DNA from: Alteriqipengyuania bathyomarina_B
Lineage (GTDB): Bacteria; Pseudomonadota; Alphaproteobacteria; Sphingomonadales; Sphingomonadaceae
Length of the DNA: 64,000 nt
Direction of reading: 5' to 3'
Assembly (NCBI RefSeq): GCF_038594605.1
Contig: NZ_JBCFZM010000002.1
Span: 620,001 to 684,000, forward strand
The position numbers were made by a program, and so were the translations under genes. Shown in pieces: positions 8,906-17,754 of this stretch (positions are counted from its first letter, which is position 1; every line of letters starts with the position of its first letter). The notes under the pieces were generated by a model. It searched no databases and was not told the origin of the DNA. It saw only the letters and a list, made by a program, of their open reading frames with translations.

Positions 8906-9357
8906 CGCCTCCCCGCGAAAAACCCTCGCAGCATCCCCGCCGCCTCTTCCTCTCCCATGCCCGAATAGACTTCGGGCCGATGGTGACACTGCGGATGCTC
9001 GAACACCCGCGCGCCGTGCGCCACCGCGCCGCCCTTGGGATCGGGCGCGGCGTAGTAGAGCCGCCCGATTCGCGCGTGGGCGATCGCACCGGCGCACATC
9101 GCGCAGGGCTCCAGCGTCACCCACAGGTCGCAGCCTTCGAGTCGCTCCTGCCCCAGCGCCTTCGCGGCGGCGCGCAGCGCGAGCACTTCGGCATGCGCGG
9201 TCGGGTCGGCGAGCGTGCGGGGCGCGTTGTGTGCCGACGCGATCACCTCGCCATCGCGCACGACCACCGCGCCGACCGGCACTTCGCCCGCATCGGCGGC
9301 CAGGTGCGCCTGTTCCAGCGCGGTTTTCATGGGGTCTGGCAAAGGCCATCGCGTCAT
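8902..9357 (-). CDS. tadA: tRNA-specific adenosine deaminase
   Basis: 151 aa. It converts A34 to inosine in tRNA-Arg(ACG) and is normally essential. The CDA-fold zinc site is intact: HAEVLAL (about residues 55-61) with the catalytic glutamate, and PCAMCAGA (84-91). The substrate-binding region near YYAAPDPKGGA follows. An internal Met at 9330 is an alternative start; the upstream one was kept because its codons read naturally. It diverges from rpmB across a 136-base gap. Confidence 0.92.
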   Translation of the reverse strand: MTRWPLPDPMKTALEQAHLAADAGEVPVGAVVVRDGEVIASAHNAPRTLADPTAHAEVLALRAAAKALGQERLEGCDLWVTLEPCAMCAGAIAHARIGRLYYAAPDPKGGAVAHGARVFEHPQCHHRPEVYSGMGEEEAAGMLRGFFAGRR

Positions 9358-9412
9358 CGTGAAATCTGCGCTATAAGCGCACGGTCGGATCGGCAAGGAC
9401 CACGAAGGGTTG

Positions 9413-9441
9413 TTGACGATTCGCATATTGGCCGCTAAGCG
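9413..9441 (+). promoter_or_regulatory. Putative sigma70-type promoter for rpmB
   Basis: TTGACG, a 17-base spacer, then TAAGCG, ending about 50 bases before the rpmB ATG. The -35 is good and the -10 is weak, so this is a candidate only. Confidence 0.4.
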
Positions 9442-9493
9442 CGGCGACTTTCCGGCTTGAGGCCGATCACCATTTTTTGAGAAGAGATAAGCC

Positions 9494-9784
9494 ATGTCGC
9501 GCATCTGCGAACTGACCGGCAAGGGCCGCCAGGTAGGCCACAATGTCAGCCACGCGAATAACAAGACCAAGCGTGTGTTCCTGCCCAACCTGCAGAACGT
9601 CACGCTGATGAGCGAAAAGCTGGACCGCAGCTTCAAGTTCCGCGTTTCGACGCAGGGCCTGCGCTCGGTCGAGCATAATGGCGGGCTCGACAACTGGCTG
9701 CTCAAGACCAAGGACGAAAAGCTTTCGTCGCGCGCCCTCAAGGTGAAGCGCGAGCTGAAGAAGGCGGCCAAGGAAGCCGCCTGA
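9494..9784 (+). CDS. rpmB: 50S ribosomal protein L28
   Basis: 96 aa. It begins MSRICELTGKGRQVGHNVSHANNKTKR in outline, which is the L28 signature, and has a basic C-terminal tail (RALKVKRELKKA). It is the long alphaproteobacterial form. There is one plausible promoter upstream, and downstream lies a short hairpin with T-run plus a larger hairpin. It is transcribed alone. Confidence 0.97.
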   Translation: MSRICELTGKGRQVGHNVSHANNKTKRVFLPNLQNVTLMSEKLDRSFKFRVSTQGLRSVEHNGGLDNWLLKTKDEKLSSRALKVKRELKKAAKEAA

Positions 9785-9813
9785 GCCTTATCGGCTTTTT
9801 CAATCGGATGGAA

Positions 9814-9850
9814 ACGGGCGCGTTCGCAGTTCGCTGCGAATCGCGCCCGT
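9814..9850. repeat. Strong hairpin downstream of rpmB
   Basis: Inverted repeat: ACGGGCGCG-TTCGCA pairs with TGCGAA-(T)-CGCGCCCGT around a 6-base loop, 15 pairs with a single bulge. There is no T-run right after it. A much weaker AGCC/GGCT hairpin with TTTTT lies just before it at about 9784-9801. Together they probably close the rpmB transcript. The rest of 9851-10042 holds no gene I can support. Confidence 0.5.
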
Positions 9851-10042
9851 CTTGCCTCTGCGGGGCGCGCGCCGCTGTCCTACATCGGCCGCCGGAGCTA
9901 GCCTGGACACGGCTCTTTCAAACCGTCGATTTACCGCCGATGGCGCGCCATTCGCGTGCGCAGGATTTCGGCCCCTGGACAGTGTGTCAGGTGTGTCAGG
10001 GCCAAGGCGTCGCCAGCCGATTCGGCATCGCCCCTGTATCCC

Positions 10043-10987
10043 TCAGTCAGGCATCGGCCCGAGGAACAGGAGCGGGTCCAGCCGCGAATCGTGCCACTTG
10101 AGGCTCCAATGCAGATGCGGCCCTGTCGCGCGCCCCGTCGCCCCGATGGTGCCAAGGTACTGACCCTGCCGCACCGTCTGCCCCTCGCGCACCACAATGG
10201 TCGCGGAATGGAGGAAGGCGCTGTTCAGACCCATGCCGTGGTCGATCATCAGCAGCCGGCCTTCCAGCGTGAAGGGATCCTGCGCCACCAGCGTCACCAC
10301 GCCATCGGCAGGCGCCCGATAGGGCGTGCCGCTGGGCTGCGCGATGTCGAGCCCCGAGTGATAGGGGCCGGGCTTGCCCTGATAGACCCGCTGCGAGCCG
10401 AAGCGGCCCGAAATGCGCCCGGTGGCGGGCCAGATGAAATCCTGCCGCCAGCCTTGCGCGCCTGTCTCCTGCGCGCGCGCGGCCACGATCTGCGCCAGCT
10501 CGCCTTCGCGCAGCCGCTGGAATTCGGCGCTGCTGCGGCCAGCGCGGTAGGGCACGTTGACATATTCGAGATCCCAGTCGCGCGGCGCGATGGTGAGTGG
10601 GCTGGATATCGTCCGCCCGTCGTCCAGCGTCGCCGTCAGTTCGATCGAAGGGCCCTGGTCACGGTCGAACGCAGCGAAAAAGGCGCCTTCGTCGGTGAAC
10701 CCGAGCGGCTGATCGCCGAGCCGCGCAGCGCGCGTGTTGCTCGGCACCCGGCCGCGAATCCAGCCTCCTTGCTCCAGTTCCCCCCGATAGGAGAAGCTCG
10801 TGCGCGCAGTCACGGGCGGCGGGGGCGGCACACTGATCGTCGCGGTCGGAGTGGGCACGGCGGCTTCAGGCAGTGGCTGGACTACCTCGCGCGGACCTTC
10901 AGGAACATCGCCCCCGGTCGAACAGCTGCCCACGGCGATGATCGCCGCAGCGCCCAGCGCAAGCCCAGCCGGGAAGCGCAGGCTCAT
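10043..10987 (-). CDS. M23 family metallopeptidase lipoprotein
   Basis: 314 aa. The N-terminal signal ends in a lipobox-like GSCS, so it is likely lipid-anchored. A low-complexity Pro/Thr/Val stretch follows, then an N-terminal beta domain, then the M23/LytM domain (about 215-310). The zinc motifs are HSGLD (HxxxD) and HLHW (HxH), both intact, so it should be an active endopeptidase cutting peptidoglycan peptides or a related murein hydrolase. The start was set at the ATG that gives the lipoprotein signal. The gene overlaps the upstream DUF2093 gene by ATGA. Confidence 0.88.
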   Translation of the reverse strand: MSLRFPAGLALGAAAIIAVGSCSTGGDVPEGPREVVQPLPEAAVPTPTATISVPPPPPVTARTSFSYRGELEQGGWIRGRVPSNTRAARLGDQPLGFTDEGAFFAAFDRDQGPSIELTATLDDGRTISSPLTIAPRDWDLEYVNVPYRAGRSSAEFQRLREGELAQIVAARAQETGAQGWRQDFIWPATGRISGRFGSQRVYQGKPGPYHSGLDIAQPSGTPYRAPADGVVTLVAQDPFTLEGRLLMIDHGMGLNSAFLHSATIVVREGQTVRQGQYLGTIGATGRATGPHLHWSLKWHDSRLDPLLFLGPMPD

Positions 10988-11199
10988 GCCTTGTCGTTCG
11001 CCGCGCCGGTCAGGCGGCGGGTCGCGATCTCGCAGCTTGCATAGGCTTCCTGATGCTCGACGCTCCAGTACCGCAAGGCTTCGAGCGAAATCGGCTCGCC
11101 GGTTACCGCGCAGGGCACGAAACGCCCACTGCGCAGGACGCGGAAGGAATTGGGGCCGAAGTGAAGCTTGGCGGGCTGGTCGCTGGAAGTGGTAAGCAT
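10984..11199 (-). CDS. DUF2093 family protein
   Basis: 71 aa. It matches the small alphaproteobacterial DUF2093 family: a core of KLHFGPNSFRVLRSGRFV-type sequence, then CAVTGEPISLEALRYWSVE. Two cysteines are present, but there is no clear metal site. Function is unknown. It lies between xseA and the M23 peptidase in one minus-strand run. Confidence 0.75.
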   Translation of the reverse strand: MLTTSSDQPAKLHFGPNSFRVLRSGRFVPCAVTGEPISLEALRYWSVEHQEAYASCEIATRRLTGAANDKA

Positions 11200-11237
11200 C
11201 GGGCCGATATAGCAGTCTTGCGGGCGGCCAAAAGGGC

Positions 11238-12710
11238 TTAGCCGAAAAGATCGTCCTGTTTCGGGTTCGCGGGCGGCGCCGATTTGCGCGCAGGCTTGCG
11301 CGGTGCCGGGGCGGGCGGCGGTGCATCGCCGATGCTCGCCGCAACGCGTCCGTCCGAGAATTCAAGCGTAACGCCGCCCGCCGCGCGCGCGGCATCCGCG
11401 CTACGCACCAGTGCGTCACCGGGGCCGTAAACCAGCGCATAGCCGCGCTTGAGCGGCGCCTTGGGGTCGAGCGAGCGGAGCATGGTGACCCCTGCCCCGA
11501 GCCGTTCGGTCGCGCGATCGAGCCGCGCGGTCAGCATGGCGGGGGTGAGGCGCGCATGGTCAAGGCGCTCGCGCGCCTGACTCACGCGCCAGTTCAGTGT
11601 CGAAGGCGTCAATCGCGCCGCCGCCTGGTCGAGCGCGGCGCGCCCGATCCCCACCCGGTCGAGCAGCGCGCGCCGATGCCGCTCGGTCGCCTCGTCGAGC
11701 GCCTGTGCGGCGGGTTGCAACAGCGTGTCGGGCTTGGGCAATCGCTGCGAAAGGGCCTCAAGCCGCTCGCGTCCGAGCGAAACCGGGCGCGAGGCGCAGC
11801 GCATCTGGCGCGCGCCAAGATCGGCCAGCCCTGCCGCCAGTTCGGCACGGACCGGCACTGCGCGTTCGGCAGCGGCAGTCGGGGTCGGCGCGCGGTGATC
11901 GGCGGCGAAATCGGCGAGCGTGGTGTCGGTCTCGTGACCCACGGCGGAGATCACCGGAATATCCGATTCGGCGATCGCGCGGACCACCTGCTCCTCGTTG
12001 AAAGCCCACAAATCCTCGATCGAGCCGCCGCCGCGCGCGACGATCAGCAGGTCTGGGCGCGGCCCCGCACCACCGGGTTCAAGCGCATTGAAACCGCGCA
12101 CAGCGGCACTCACCTGCGCCTTCGCGGTCTCTCCCTGCACCACCACAGGCCACACGATCACATGGCTGGGAAAACGGTCCGACAGACGGTGGAGGATGTC
12201 GCGAATCACTGCACCCGTCGGCGAGGTGACGACCCCGATGGTGCGCGGCAGGAAGGGCAGTGGTTTCTTGCGCGCGTCGGCAAACAGGCCTTCCGCTTCG
12301 AGCCGAGCCTTGGTCTTTTCGAGCAGCGCGAGCAGCGCGCCTTCGCCCGCCAGCTCCATCCGCTCGATCACGATCTGGTATTTGCTGCGCCCGGCATAGG
12401 TGGTGACCTTGCCGCTGGCGATCACCTCGACCCCGTCTTCGGGCCGGAAGGCGAGCCGCGGGGCCGCGCTCTTCCACATCACCCCGTCGATGACCGACTT
12501 TTCGTCCTTCAGACTGCAATAGAGGTGGCCCGAGGCGGCACGCTTCACCCCCGACAATTCGCCGCGCAGGCGCACGAAGCCGAAGCGGTCCTCGACCACG
12601 CGCTTCAGGCTGCGCGAGAGATCGGTGACGCTGAGCGGCTCGGAATTGTCGCCCGGGCGGCTCTCGGCTAGCAGCGAGGAATTGTCATCGTCGAATTGGG
12701 AAGCGCTCAT
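11238..12710 (-). CDS. xseA: Exodeoxyribonuclease VII large subunit
   Basis: 490 aa. Catalytic large subunit of ExoVII, which degrades single-stranded DNA to oligonucleotides. An N-terminal OB fold (about 25-125, with FGFVRLRGELSG) is followed by the catalytic domain, which includes the GVVTSPTGAVIRD block, ARGGGSIEDLWAFN and AVGHETDTTLADFAAD. A helical coiled region follows, then a Pro/Lys-rich tail. The start chosen is the ATG whose CAT complement shares the palindrome CATG with the purD start. An ATG two codons further upstream (12716) is also in frame. The small subunit gene xseB is not in the window. Confidence 0.95.
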   Translation of the reverse strand: MSASQFDDDNSSLLAESRPGDNSEPLSVTDLSRSLKRVVEDRFGFVRLRGELSGVKRAASGHLYCSLKDEKSVIDGVMWKSAAPRLAFRPEDGVEVIASGKVTTYAGRSKYQIVIERMELAGEGALLALLEKTKARLEAEGLFADARKKPLPFLPRTIGVVTSPTGAVIRDILHRLSDRFPSHVIVWPVVVQGETAKAQVSAAVRGFNALEPGGAGPRPDLLIVARGGGSIEDLWAFNEEQVVRAIAESDIPVISAVGHETDTTLADFAADHRAPTPTAAAERAVPVRAELAAGLADLGARQMRCASRPVSLGRERLEALSQRLPKPDTLLQPAAQALDEATERHRRALLDRVGIGRAALDQAAARLTPSTLNWRVSQARERLDHARLTPAMLTARLDRATERLGAGVTMLRSLDPKAPLKRGYALVYGPGDALVRSADAARAAGGVTLEFSDGRVAASIGDAPPPAPAPRKPARKSAPPANPKQDDLFG

Positions 12711-13992
12711 GAACATCCTTCTGGTCGGATCGGGTGGCCGCGAACATGCCCTTGCATGGAAGCTCGCCGCCGCGCCGTCCTGTTCCAGGCTTTACGCCAG
12801 CCCCGGCAACCCGGGCATCGCGGAACACGGGCCTATTGTCGCGCTCGACGTGGCCGATCACAAGGCCGTGATCGGCTTTTGCCACGAGAAGGATATCGCG
12901 CTGGTCGTGATCGGGCCGGAGGTGCCGCTGGTCGCGGGGCTGGCGGACGATCTGCGCGGCGAAGGCATCGCGGTGTTCGGGCCATCGAAAGCCGCTGCGC
13001 AGCTCGAAGGCAGCAAGGGTTTTACCAAGGACCTGTGTGCGCGCGCAAAAATCCCCACCGCGCGGTACGAGCGGGTGACCTCGCTCGAGGCGGCATGGGG
13101 CGCGCTCAAGCACTTTGACGCGCCCTTCGTGCTCAAGGCCGACGGGCTGGCGGCGGGCAAGGGCGTGGTGATCGCGCAAACGCGCGAGGAGGCGCAGGAG
13201 GCGCTGTCCGAAATGTTCGACGGCAAGTTCGGCTCGGCAGGGTCGGAAGTGGTGATCGAGGAGTTCATGACGGGCGAGGAAGCGAGCTTCTTCGCGCTCA
13301 CCGATGGCGATACGATCCTGCCCTTCGGGACCGCGCAGGATCACAAGCGCGTGGGTGAAGGCGATACCGGCCCCAATACCGGCGGCATGGGCGCTTACAG
13401 CCCCGCCCCGGTGCTGACCGACGCGCTTGTGGACCGCGCGATGCGCGAAATCGTGGAGCCCACGGTGCGCGCGCTGAGCGATGAAGGGATGCCCTATTCG
13501 GGCGTACTCTATGCGGGGCTGATGCTGACCGACGAGGGGCCCAAGCTGGTCGAATACAATATCCGCTTCGGCGATCCCGAATGCCAGGTGCTGATGATGC
13601 GCTTCGAAGGCGATCTCGCCGCGCTGCTGATGGCCTGCTCGACGGGCAAGCTGGCCAGCGCCGACCCGGTGCGCTTCTCGGATGACACCGCGCTGACCGT
13701 GGTGATGGCGGCGGAAGGCTATCCCGGCACGCCGAAGAAGGGCGGCACGATCGACCTCGGCAGTGCGGAAGCGGAGGGTGCAAAGGTCTTCCACGCAGGC
13801 ACCGCGCGGGGCGGGGATGGTGCACTCGTCTCGAGCGGCGGCCGCGTGCTCAACGTGACCGCGCGCGGGAGCAATGTGACGCAGGCACAGGCGGGCGCCT
13901 ATAAGGCGGTCGACGCGATCACTTTCGAGCAAGGCTTCTGCCGCCGCGATATCGGCTGGCGCGAGGTCGAGCGGGAGAAGAACGAAGCGTAG
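12709..13992 (+). CDS. purD: Phosphoribosylamine-glycine ligase
   Basis: 427 aa. Purine pathway step 2: PRA, glycine and ATP to GAR. It begins MNILLVGSGGREHALAWKL. The ATP-grasp features are LKADGLAAGKGV, EEF and GPNTGGMGAYSP, with the GDPE-type metal site in RFGDPECQ. Length is normal. The start codon is embedded in the divergent xseA start, so the promoter must lie inside the xseA coding region. Confidence 0.97.
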   Translation: MNILLVGSGGREHALAWKLAAAPSCSRLYASPGNPGIAEHGPIVALDVADHKAVIGFCHEKDIALVVIGPEVPLVAGLADDLRGEGIAVFGPSKAAAQLEGSKGFTKDLCARAKIPTARYERVTSLEAAWGALKHFDAPFVLKADGLAAGKGVVIAQTREEAQEALSEMFDGKFGSAGSEVVIEEFMTGEEASFFALTDGDTILPFGTAQDHKRVGEGDTGPNTGGMGAYSPAPVLTDALVDRAMREIVEPTVRALSDEGMPYSGVLYAGLMLTDEGPKLVEYNIRFGDPECQVLMMRFEGDLAALLMACSTGKLASADPVRFSDDTALTVVMAAEGYPGTPKKGGTIDLGSAEAEGAKVFHAGTARGGDGALVSSGGRVLNVTARGSNVTQAQAGAYKAVDAITFEQGFCRRDIGWREVEREKNEA

Positions 13993-14050
13993 AGCAAGCA
14001 CGTCTCCGCCACCGATTGCTAGGGAGTGAGAGCCCCACTACAGATTGGCA

Positions 14051-14428
14051 ATGACAAGCTCATCGGCACGCTTGCTTGGATCGATTATCGCCCTGGCAAT
14101 CGGCATGGCGACCGTGTTCGGCGCATTTGCCATCGCTGGGGACGAGGCATTCGGCCCTTCCGAACTTGCCGAGGAGTGGTGGATACTTCTTCTCAATGTG
14201 GTCTGGGTGGCAGGGCCCTTCCTCGTGCTTTCGCTTGCCGGAATAGGTCGTCGGAAGCCTTGGCTGGTGGCGCTGGCGGCTACTCTCGCCTTGTGGGGAG
14301 CATTTGCGTTCTCAGCACGATATAGTCCGGGCGATGCCAACCTCGGGATGGGCCTCCTGATGCTGCTTGCGCCGTTTGCGATCAACGGAGTGGCGCTCTT
14401 GGTCGATCGACGAAAAAACGAAGCTTGA
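14051..14428 (+). CDS. Small integral membrane protein of unknown function
   Basis: 125 aa with four hydrophobic segments: 8-28, 43-60, 68-88 and 95-112. The final residues are charged (VDRRKNEA). A TTG two codons upstream is in frame, but the ATG is preferred. No family recognised. It is unrelated in sequence to the other small membrane proteins in this window. Confidence 0.55.
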   Translation: MTSSSARLLGSIIALAIGMATVFGAFAIAGDEAFGPSELAEEWWILLLNVVWVAGPFLVLSLAGIGRRKPWLVALAATLALWGAFAFSARYSPGDANLGMGLLMLLAPFAINGVALLVDRRKNEA

Positions 14429-14495
14429 GTACCCCGTTCTCTCTCGGTGATCGTCCCCGGACCGCATTGAACCACCCGCTCAACCGCGCACGCCT

Positions 14496-15434
14496 TCAAG
14501 CCCGCTCCATACCCTCCAGACACCCGGGATCGGCGGCGAGGCATGGCTCCAGCTCGCGCTCCAGCCAGTGGCGGAAGGCGCGGACCTTGGGGGAATGGCG
14601 GCGCACCTCGGGATAGAGCAGGCGGAAATAGCCGCCGGGGCGCACAACGCGCGTGCCCACCCGGACCAGTCGCCCGTCGGTTACTTCGGACAGGAACAGC
14701 GTCGGCGCAAGGATCGCGATGCCGTTGCCGCTGATCGCAGCGGCGGCGTCGAGCTGCTGCGAATCGAATTCCAAGCCGCGCGGCTGCCTTTGGCCATCAT
14801 TTCCGTCGCGCGAGGCGCAGCGTGCATCGTCCCATTCGCGCCACCAGGCATTGTTGGGCGAAATGCGATGGTCCTCGGCAATCGGCGGATCGCCTGCCTG
14901 CAATTCGCCATTCGCCTCGACGAAGGCGGGGCTGGCGAAGGGCGCGATGCCCAGCTTGTTCAGGCGATGGACCTGCAGCCCCGTGGGAGCATCGCGCGAC
15001 AGCCGGATTGCGAGATCGCACTCGCCTGCCTCCAGATCGACGAATGCGTCGCTCACCACCAGCCGCACCGCGATTTCGGGATGGGCAAGCTGGAACGAGC
15101 CGAGCCGCGGCGCGAGGATCTTGGTCGCGAAGGTCTGGAAGCAGGCGATCGAGAGAACCTGATCCTCGGTCTGGGCGAGAGCGGCGAAGGCGCTCTCCAT
15201 CGTGGCGAAGGCCTGCGAGACCCGCTGCGCCAATGCCTCGCCCGCCGGGGTCAGCGCCATGGCGCGCCCTTCGCGGACGAACAGGACGGTGCCGACGCGC
15301 TGCTCGAAGCTCTTGATCTGGTAGCTCACGCCCGCCTGGGTCAGACCCAGTTCCTCCCCGGCGCGGGTGTAGTTGCGATGCCGCGCGGCGGCTTCGAATG
15401 CCCTGACGGCTGCGAGGGGCGGAAGCTGGCGCAT
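14496..15434 (-). CDS. LysR-family transcriptional regulator (GcvA-like)
   Basis: 312 aa. N-terminal winged helix-turn-helix (about 1-65) with LPPLAAVRAFEAAARH and YTRAGEELGLTQAGVSYQIKSFE, typical of the GcvA/AmpR branch. The LysR substrate-binding domain follows (about 90-300). It diverges from a small UrcA gene, with a 113-base gap that may carry its operator, but no clear T-N11-A site was picked out. The regulated gene is unknown. Confidence 0.9.
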   Translation of the reverse strand: MRQLPPLAAVRAFEAAARHRNYTRAGEELGLTQAGVSYQIKSFEQRVGTVLFVREGRAMALTPAGEALAQRVSQAFATMESAFAALAQTEDQVLSIACFQTFATKILAPRLGSFQLAHPEIAVRLVVSDAFVDLEAGECDLAIRLSRDAPTGLQVHRLNKLGIAPFASPAFVEANGELQAGDPPIAEDHRISPNNAWWREWDDARCASRDGNDGQRQPRGLEFDSQQLDAAAAISGNGIAILAPTLFLSEVTDGRLVRVGTRVVRPGGYFRLLYPEVRRHSPKVRAFRHWLERELEPCLAADPGCLEGMERA

Positions 15435-15547
15435 CGCGCAACCATAAGCTGAGCTTGTTTCCTTGACCAGCCTTCTGATTGGTTATTCGGGCGTTACCGA
15501 TCCACCTTGGCTGCATCACAGACACATCGCAGACAGGGGAAACCAAT

Positions 15548-15862
15548 ATGAAAACGCTCGCTCTCGCACTCGCGGCCATGCTCGCTACCGGCAGCACACC
15601 GGCACTCGCCGAGCCGGATCTGAACCGCGCAATCGTTAGCTACGAGGACCTGGACCTGCGGAGCGCCGAGGGACAGGCGACGCTCGACCGGCGGCTGGAG
15701 AAAGCGATCGCGGAGGTGTGCCGGGTCCCGCATTCACGTTCGGTCAGGGTCGCTTCGGAGACGCAAGCATGCATCGCCGATCTGCGCGATCAGGTGGCGA
15801 AGCTGCGCGCCCGGATCATCACCGAGGCGCAGCGGCACGCTGCACAAGACAAGCGCGACTGA
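15548..15862 (+). CDS. UrcA family secreted protein
   Basis: 104 aa. Signal peptide about 1-21 (ending ALAE). The mature part has the UrcA pattern: a V-x-Y-x-DLDL segment, S-x-x-G-x-x-x-L-x-x-R, and two cysteines (VCR and ACI) that could form a disulfide. Small UrcA proteins are common in Sphingomonadales and Caulobacterales and have no assigned function. The start was chosen for the signal peptide, after AGGGGAA. Confidence 0.8.
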   Translation: MKTLALALAAMLATGSTPALAEPDLNRAIVSYEDLDLRSAEGQATLDRRLEKAIAEVCRVPHSRSVRVASETQACIADLRDQVAKLRARIITEAQRHAAQDKRD

Positions 15863-15890
15863 TGCGCGCATCCCATTCGATACGAAGCGT

Positions 15891-16901
15891 TCAGGCGGCC
15901 AGCCGCTTCGCCACCAGCGCCTTGAGGTCCGCTTCGGGCCGTGCGCCCCAGTGCGAGATGACCTCGCCCGCGGCCACGGCACCCCGGATCAGCGATTCTT
16001 CAAGGCTGGCATCGCGGCAATAGCCCGAAAGGAAGCCGGCGGCGAAGAGGTCGCCTGCGCCGGTCAGGTCCTGCACCTTGGCGACCGGCTCGGGCGAGAC
16101 CTTCGCACGTTCGTCGCCGCGCGCGGCCACCGCGCCGTCGCCGCCACGCGTCATCACCACCAGCGGCACGTCCCTGGCGAGACTTTCGAACGCGGCATCG
16201 GGGTCGGAGCCTTCGAGGATGCCGGCCTCTTCCTCGTTCACGAACAGGATGTCGATCAGGCCGTCGTCGATCAGCTTGCGGAAATCCTTGCCGTGCATGT
16301 GGACGCAGAAATCGGCGCAGGTGGCAAAGGCGATCTTCACGCCTGCCTCGCGTGCGACCTCGATCGCCCGGCGCATCGCGGCGCGTGGCTCTTCCGGGTC
16401 CCACAGGTAGCCTTCGAGAAACAGAACCTTGGTGCTGCGGATCAGATCGTCGTCGATCGCGGCGGCAGGGAGGAACTGCGATGCGCCGAGCGAGGTGTTC
16501 ATCGTACGCTCGCCATCGGGGTCGACCAGTACGAGGCAGCGGCCGGTCGGCGGCTCGTCCTCGCTGTCGCCATAGGGCCGCGCGGGCGTATCGAAGCTGA
16601 CACCGACGGACGTCAGGTCATGGCGATAGATTTCGCCCAGCTGATCGTCGGCGATCTGGCCGATGAATGCGGTCCTGAGGCCCAGCATGGTTGCGCCGGT
16701 CAGCGTGTTGGCCGCCGCGCCGCCCGAAATTTCCTTGGTCTGGCCCATTTTGCCATAGAGATCGACCGAGCGTTCGGCATCGATCAGCCGCATCGACCCG
16801 GCGGGCAGATCCTCGTCCTTGAGGAACTGGTGCGAGACGGGGGCGATCACATCGACAATGGCGTTGCCGATGGCGATGACGTCGAACTGGGTATCGGCCA
16901 T
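15891..16901 (-). CDS. PfkB-family sugar kinase, probably adenosine kinase
   Basis: 336 aa. Ribokinase fold. The N-terminal GNAIVDVIA, the SGGAAANT nucleoside-binding segment and the C-terminal DLTGAGDLFAAGFL motif, with its catalytic Asp and anion hole, are all present. The organisation matches bacterial adenosine kinases annotated in alphaproteobacteria, which phosphorylate adenosine to AMP. Other PfkB sugar substrates cannot be excluded. It diverges from a CysZ-like gene. Confidence 0.85.
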   Translation of the reverse strand: MADTQFDVIAIGNAIVDVIAPVSHQFLKDEDLPAGSMRLIDAERSVDLYGKMGQTKEISGGAAANTLTGATMLGLRTAFIGQIADDQLGEIYRHDLTSVGVSFDTPARPYGDSEDEPPTGRCLVLVDPDGERTMNTSLGASQFLPAAAIDDDLIRSTKVLFLEGYLWDPEEPRAAMRRAIEVAREAGVKIAFATCADFCVHMHGKDFRKLIDDGLIDILFVNEEEAGILEGSDPDAAFESLARDVPLVVMTRGGDGAVAARGDERAKVSPEPVAKVQDLTGAGDLFAAGFLSGYCRDASLEESLIRGAVAAGEVISHWGARPEADLKALVAKRLAA

Positions 16902-17034
16902 GATGGGGCGTTTGTCCTCGTACTGAAGGGTTTGGTTGCCCGCGACCTAGCGACCAAGCGAGCCTTGGCCAAGGCCGGTGATGGCGCGTGGGCGATTGAC
17001 TTGGGATGCGCGGGCACGGAAAAGGCGCATCGCC

Positions 17035-17754
17035 ATGATGTCGCTCCCCGCCTCGCTCGCCCGCGCCTTTGCGCAACTGGCGGATCGCCGCGTGCTGTGG
17101 CTGTTGCTCAAATCGCTGATCGTCACGCTGCTGCTGTTCGTGGCGGTGGGCGCGGCATTCTATTTTGGGCTGGCGTGGCTGGTCGAGCGGGGTCTCGGAT
17201 CGCTGATCGACAACCTGCCGAGCCAGTTCGGCGAGCTGGTCGCGACCATCGGCACGCTGCTGGCGGTGGTCTTCGGCGGCTGGCTGCTGTTCCGCGTCAC
17301 CGCGCTCGCCGCGATCCAGTTCTTCGCCGATGATGTGGTCGAGGTGGTCGAGGCGAAATATTACCCGCAAGCGCTCGATAATGCGCGGCGGATCGGTTTC
17401 GGCGAAAGCATGTGGATCAGTTTCAAGGGCGCGGTGCGGGTGGTGTTCGTCAACATCCTGATCCTGCCGCTGGCCGCGATACTGCTGATCACCGGCTTCG
17501 GCACGGTGGTGCTGTTCGCGCTGGTCAATGCGTGGCTGCTGGGGCGCGAGCTGCGCGATATGGCGTGGCTGCGTCATCGGCACGATCGCAGCGAAGAGCC
17601 CCCGATCGGGCGCGGCACGCGCTTTGCGCTGGGCCTCGTCATTGCCGGCATGCTGACCATCCCCGGCCTCAACTTCCTCGCGCCGATCATCGGGGCGGCA
17701 GCCGCCACCCATCTTGTGCAAGCCAATCTGCAAGGGCGCCAACGCGATGCGTAA
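17035..17754 (+). CDS. EI24/CysZ-like membrane protein
   Basis: 239 aa. Multiple hydrophobic segments, with the family's typical first amphipathic region (ARAFAQLADRRVLWLLLKS) and the later LRDMAWLRHR and PGLNFLAPIIGAAAATHL. These resemble the EI24 domain (CysZ, sulfate uptake). The start may be ATG 17035 or 17038. Sulfate transport is a family-level guess, since no cys genes are adjacent. The gene overlaps the next by 8 bases. Confidence 0.75.
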   Translation: MMSLPASLARAFAQLADRRVLWLLLKSLIVTLLLFVAVGAAFYFGLAWLVERGLGSLIDNLPSQFGELVATIGTLLAVVFGGWLLFRVTALAAIQFFADDVVEVVEAKYYPQALDNARRIGFGESMWISFKGAVRVVFVNILILPLAAILLITGFGTVVLFALVNAWLLGRELRDMAWLRHRHDRSEEPPIGRGTRFALGLVIAGMLTIPGLNFLAPIIGAAAATHLVQANLQGRQRDA

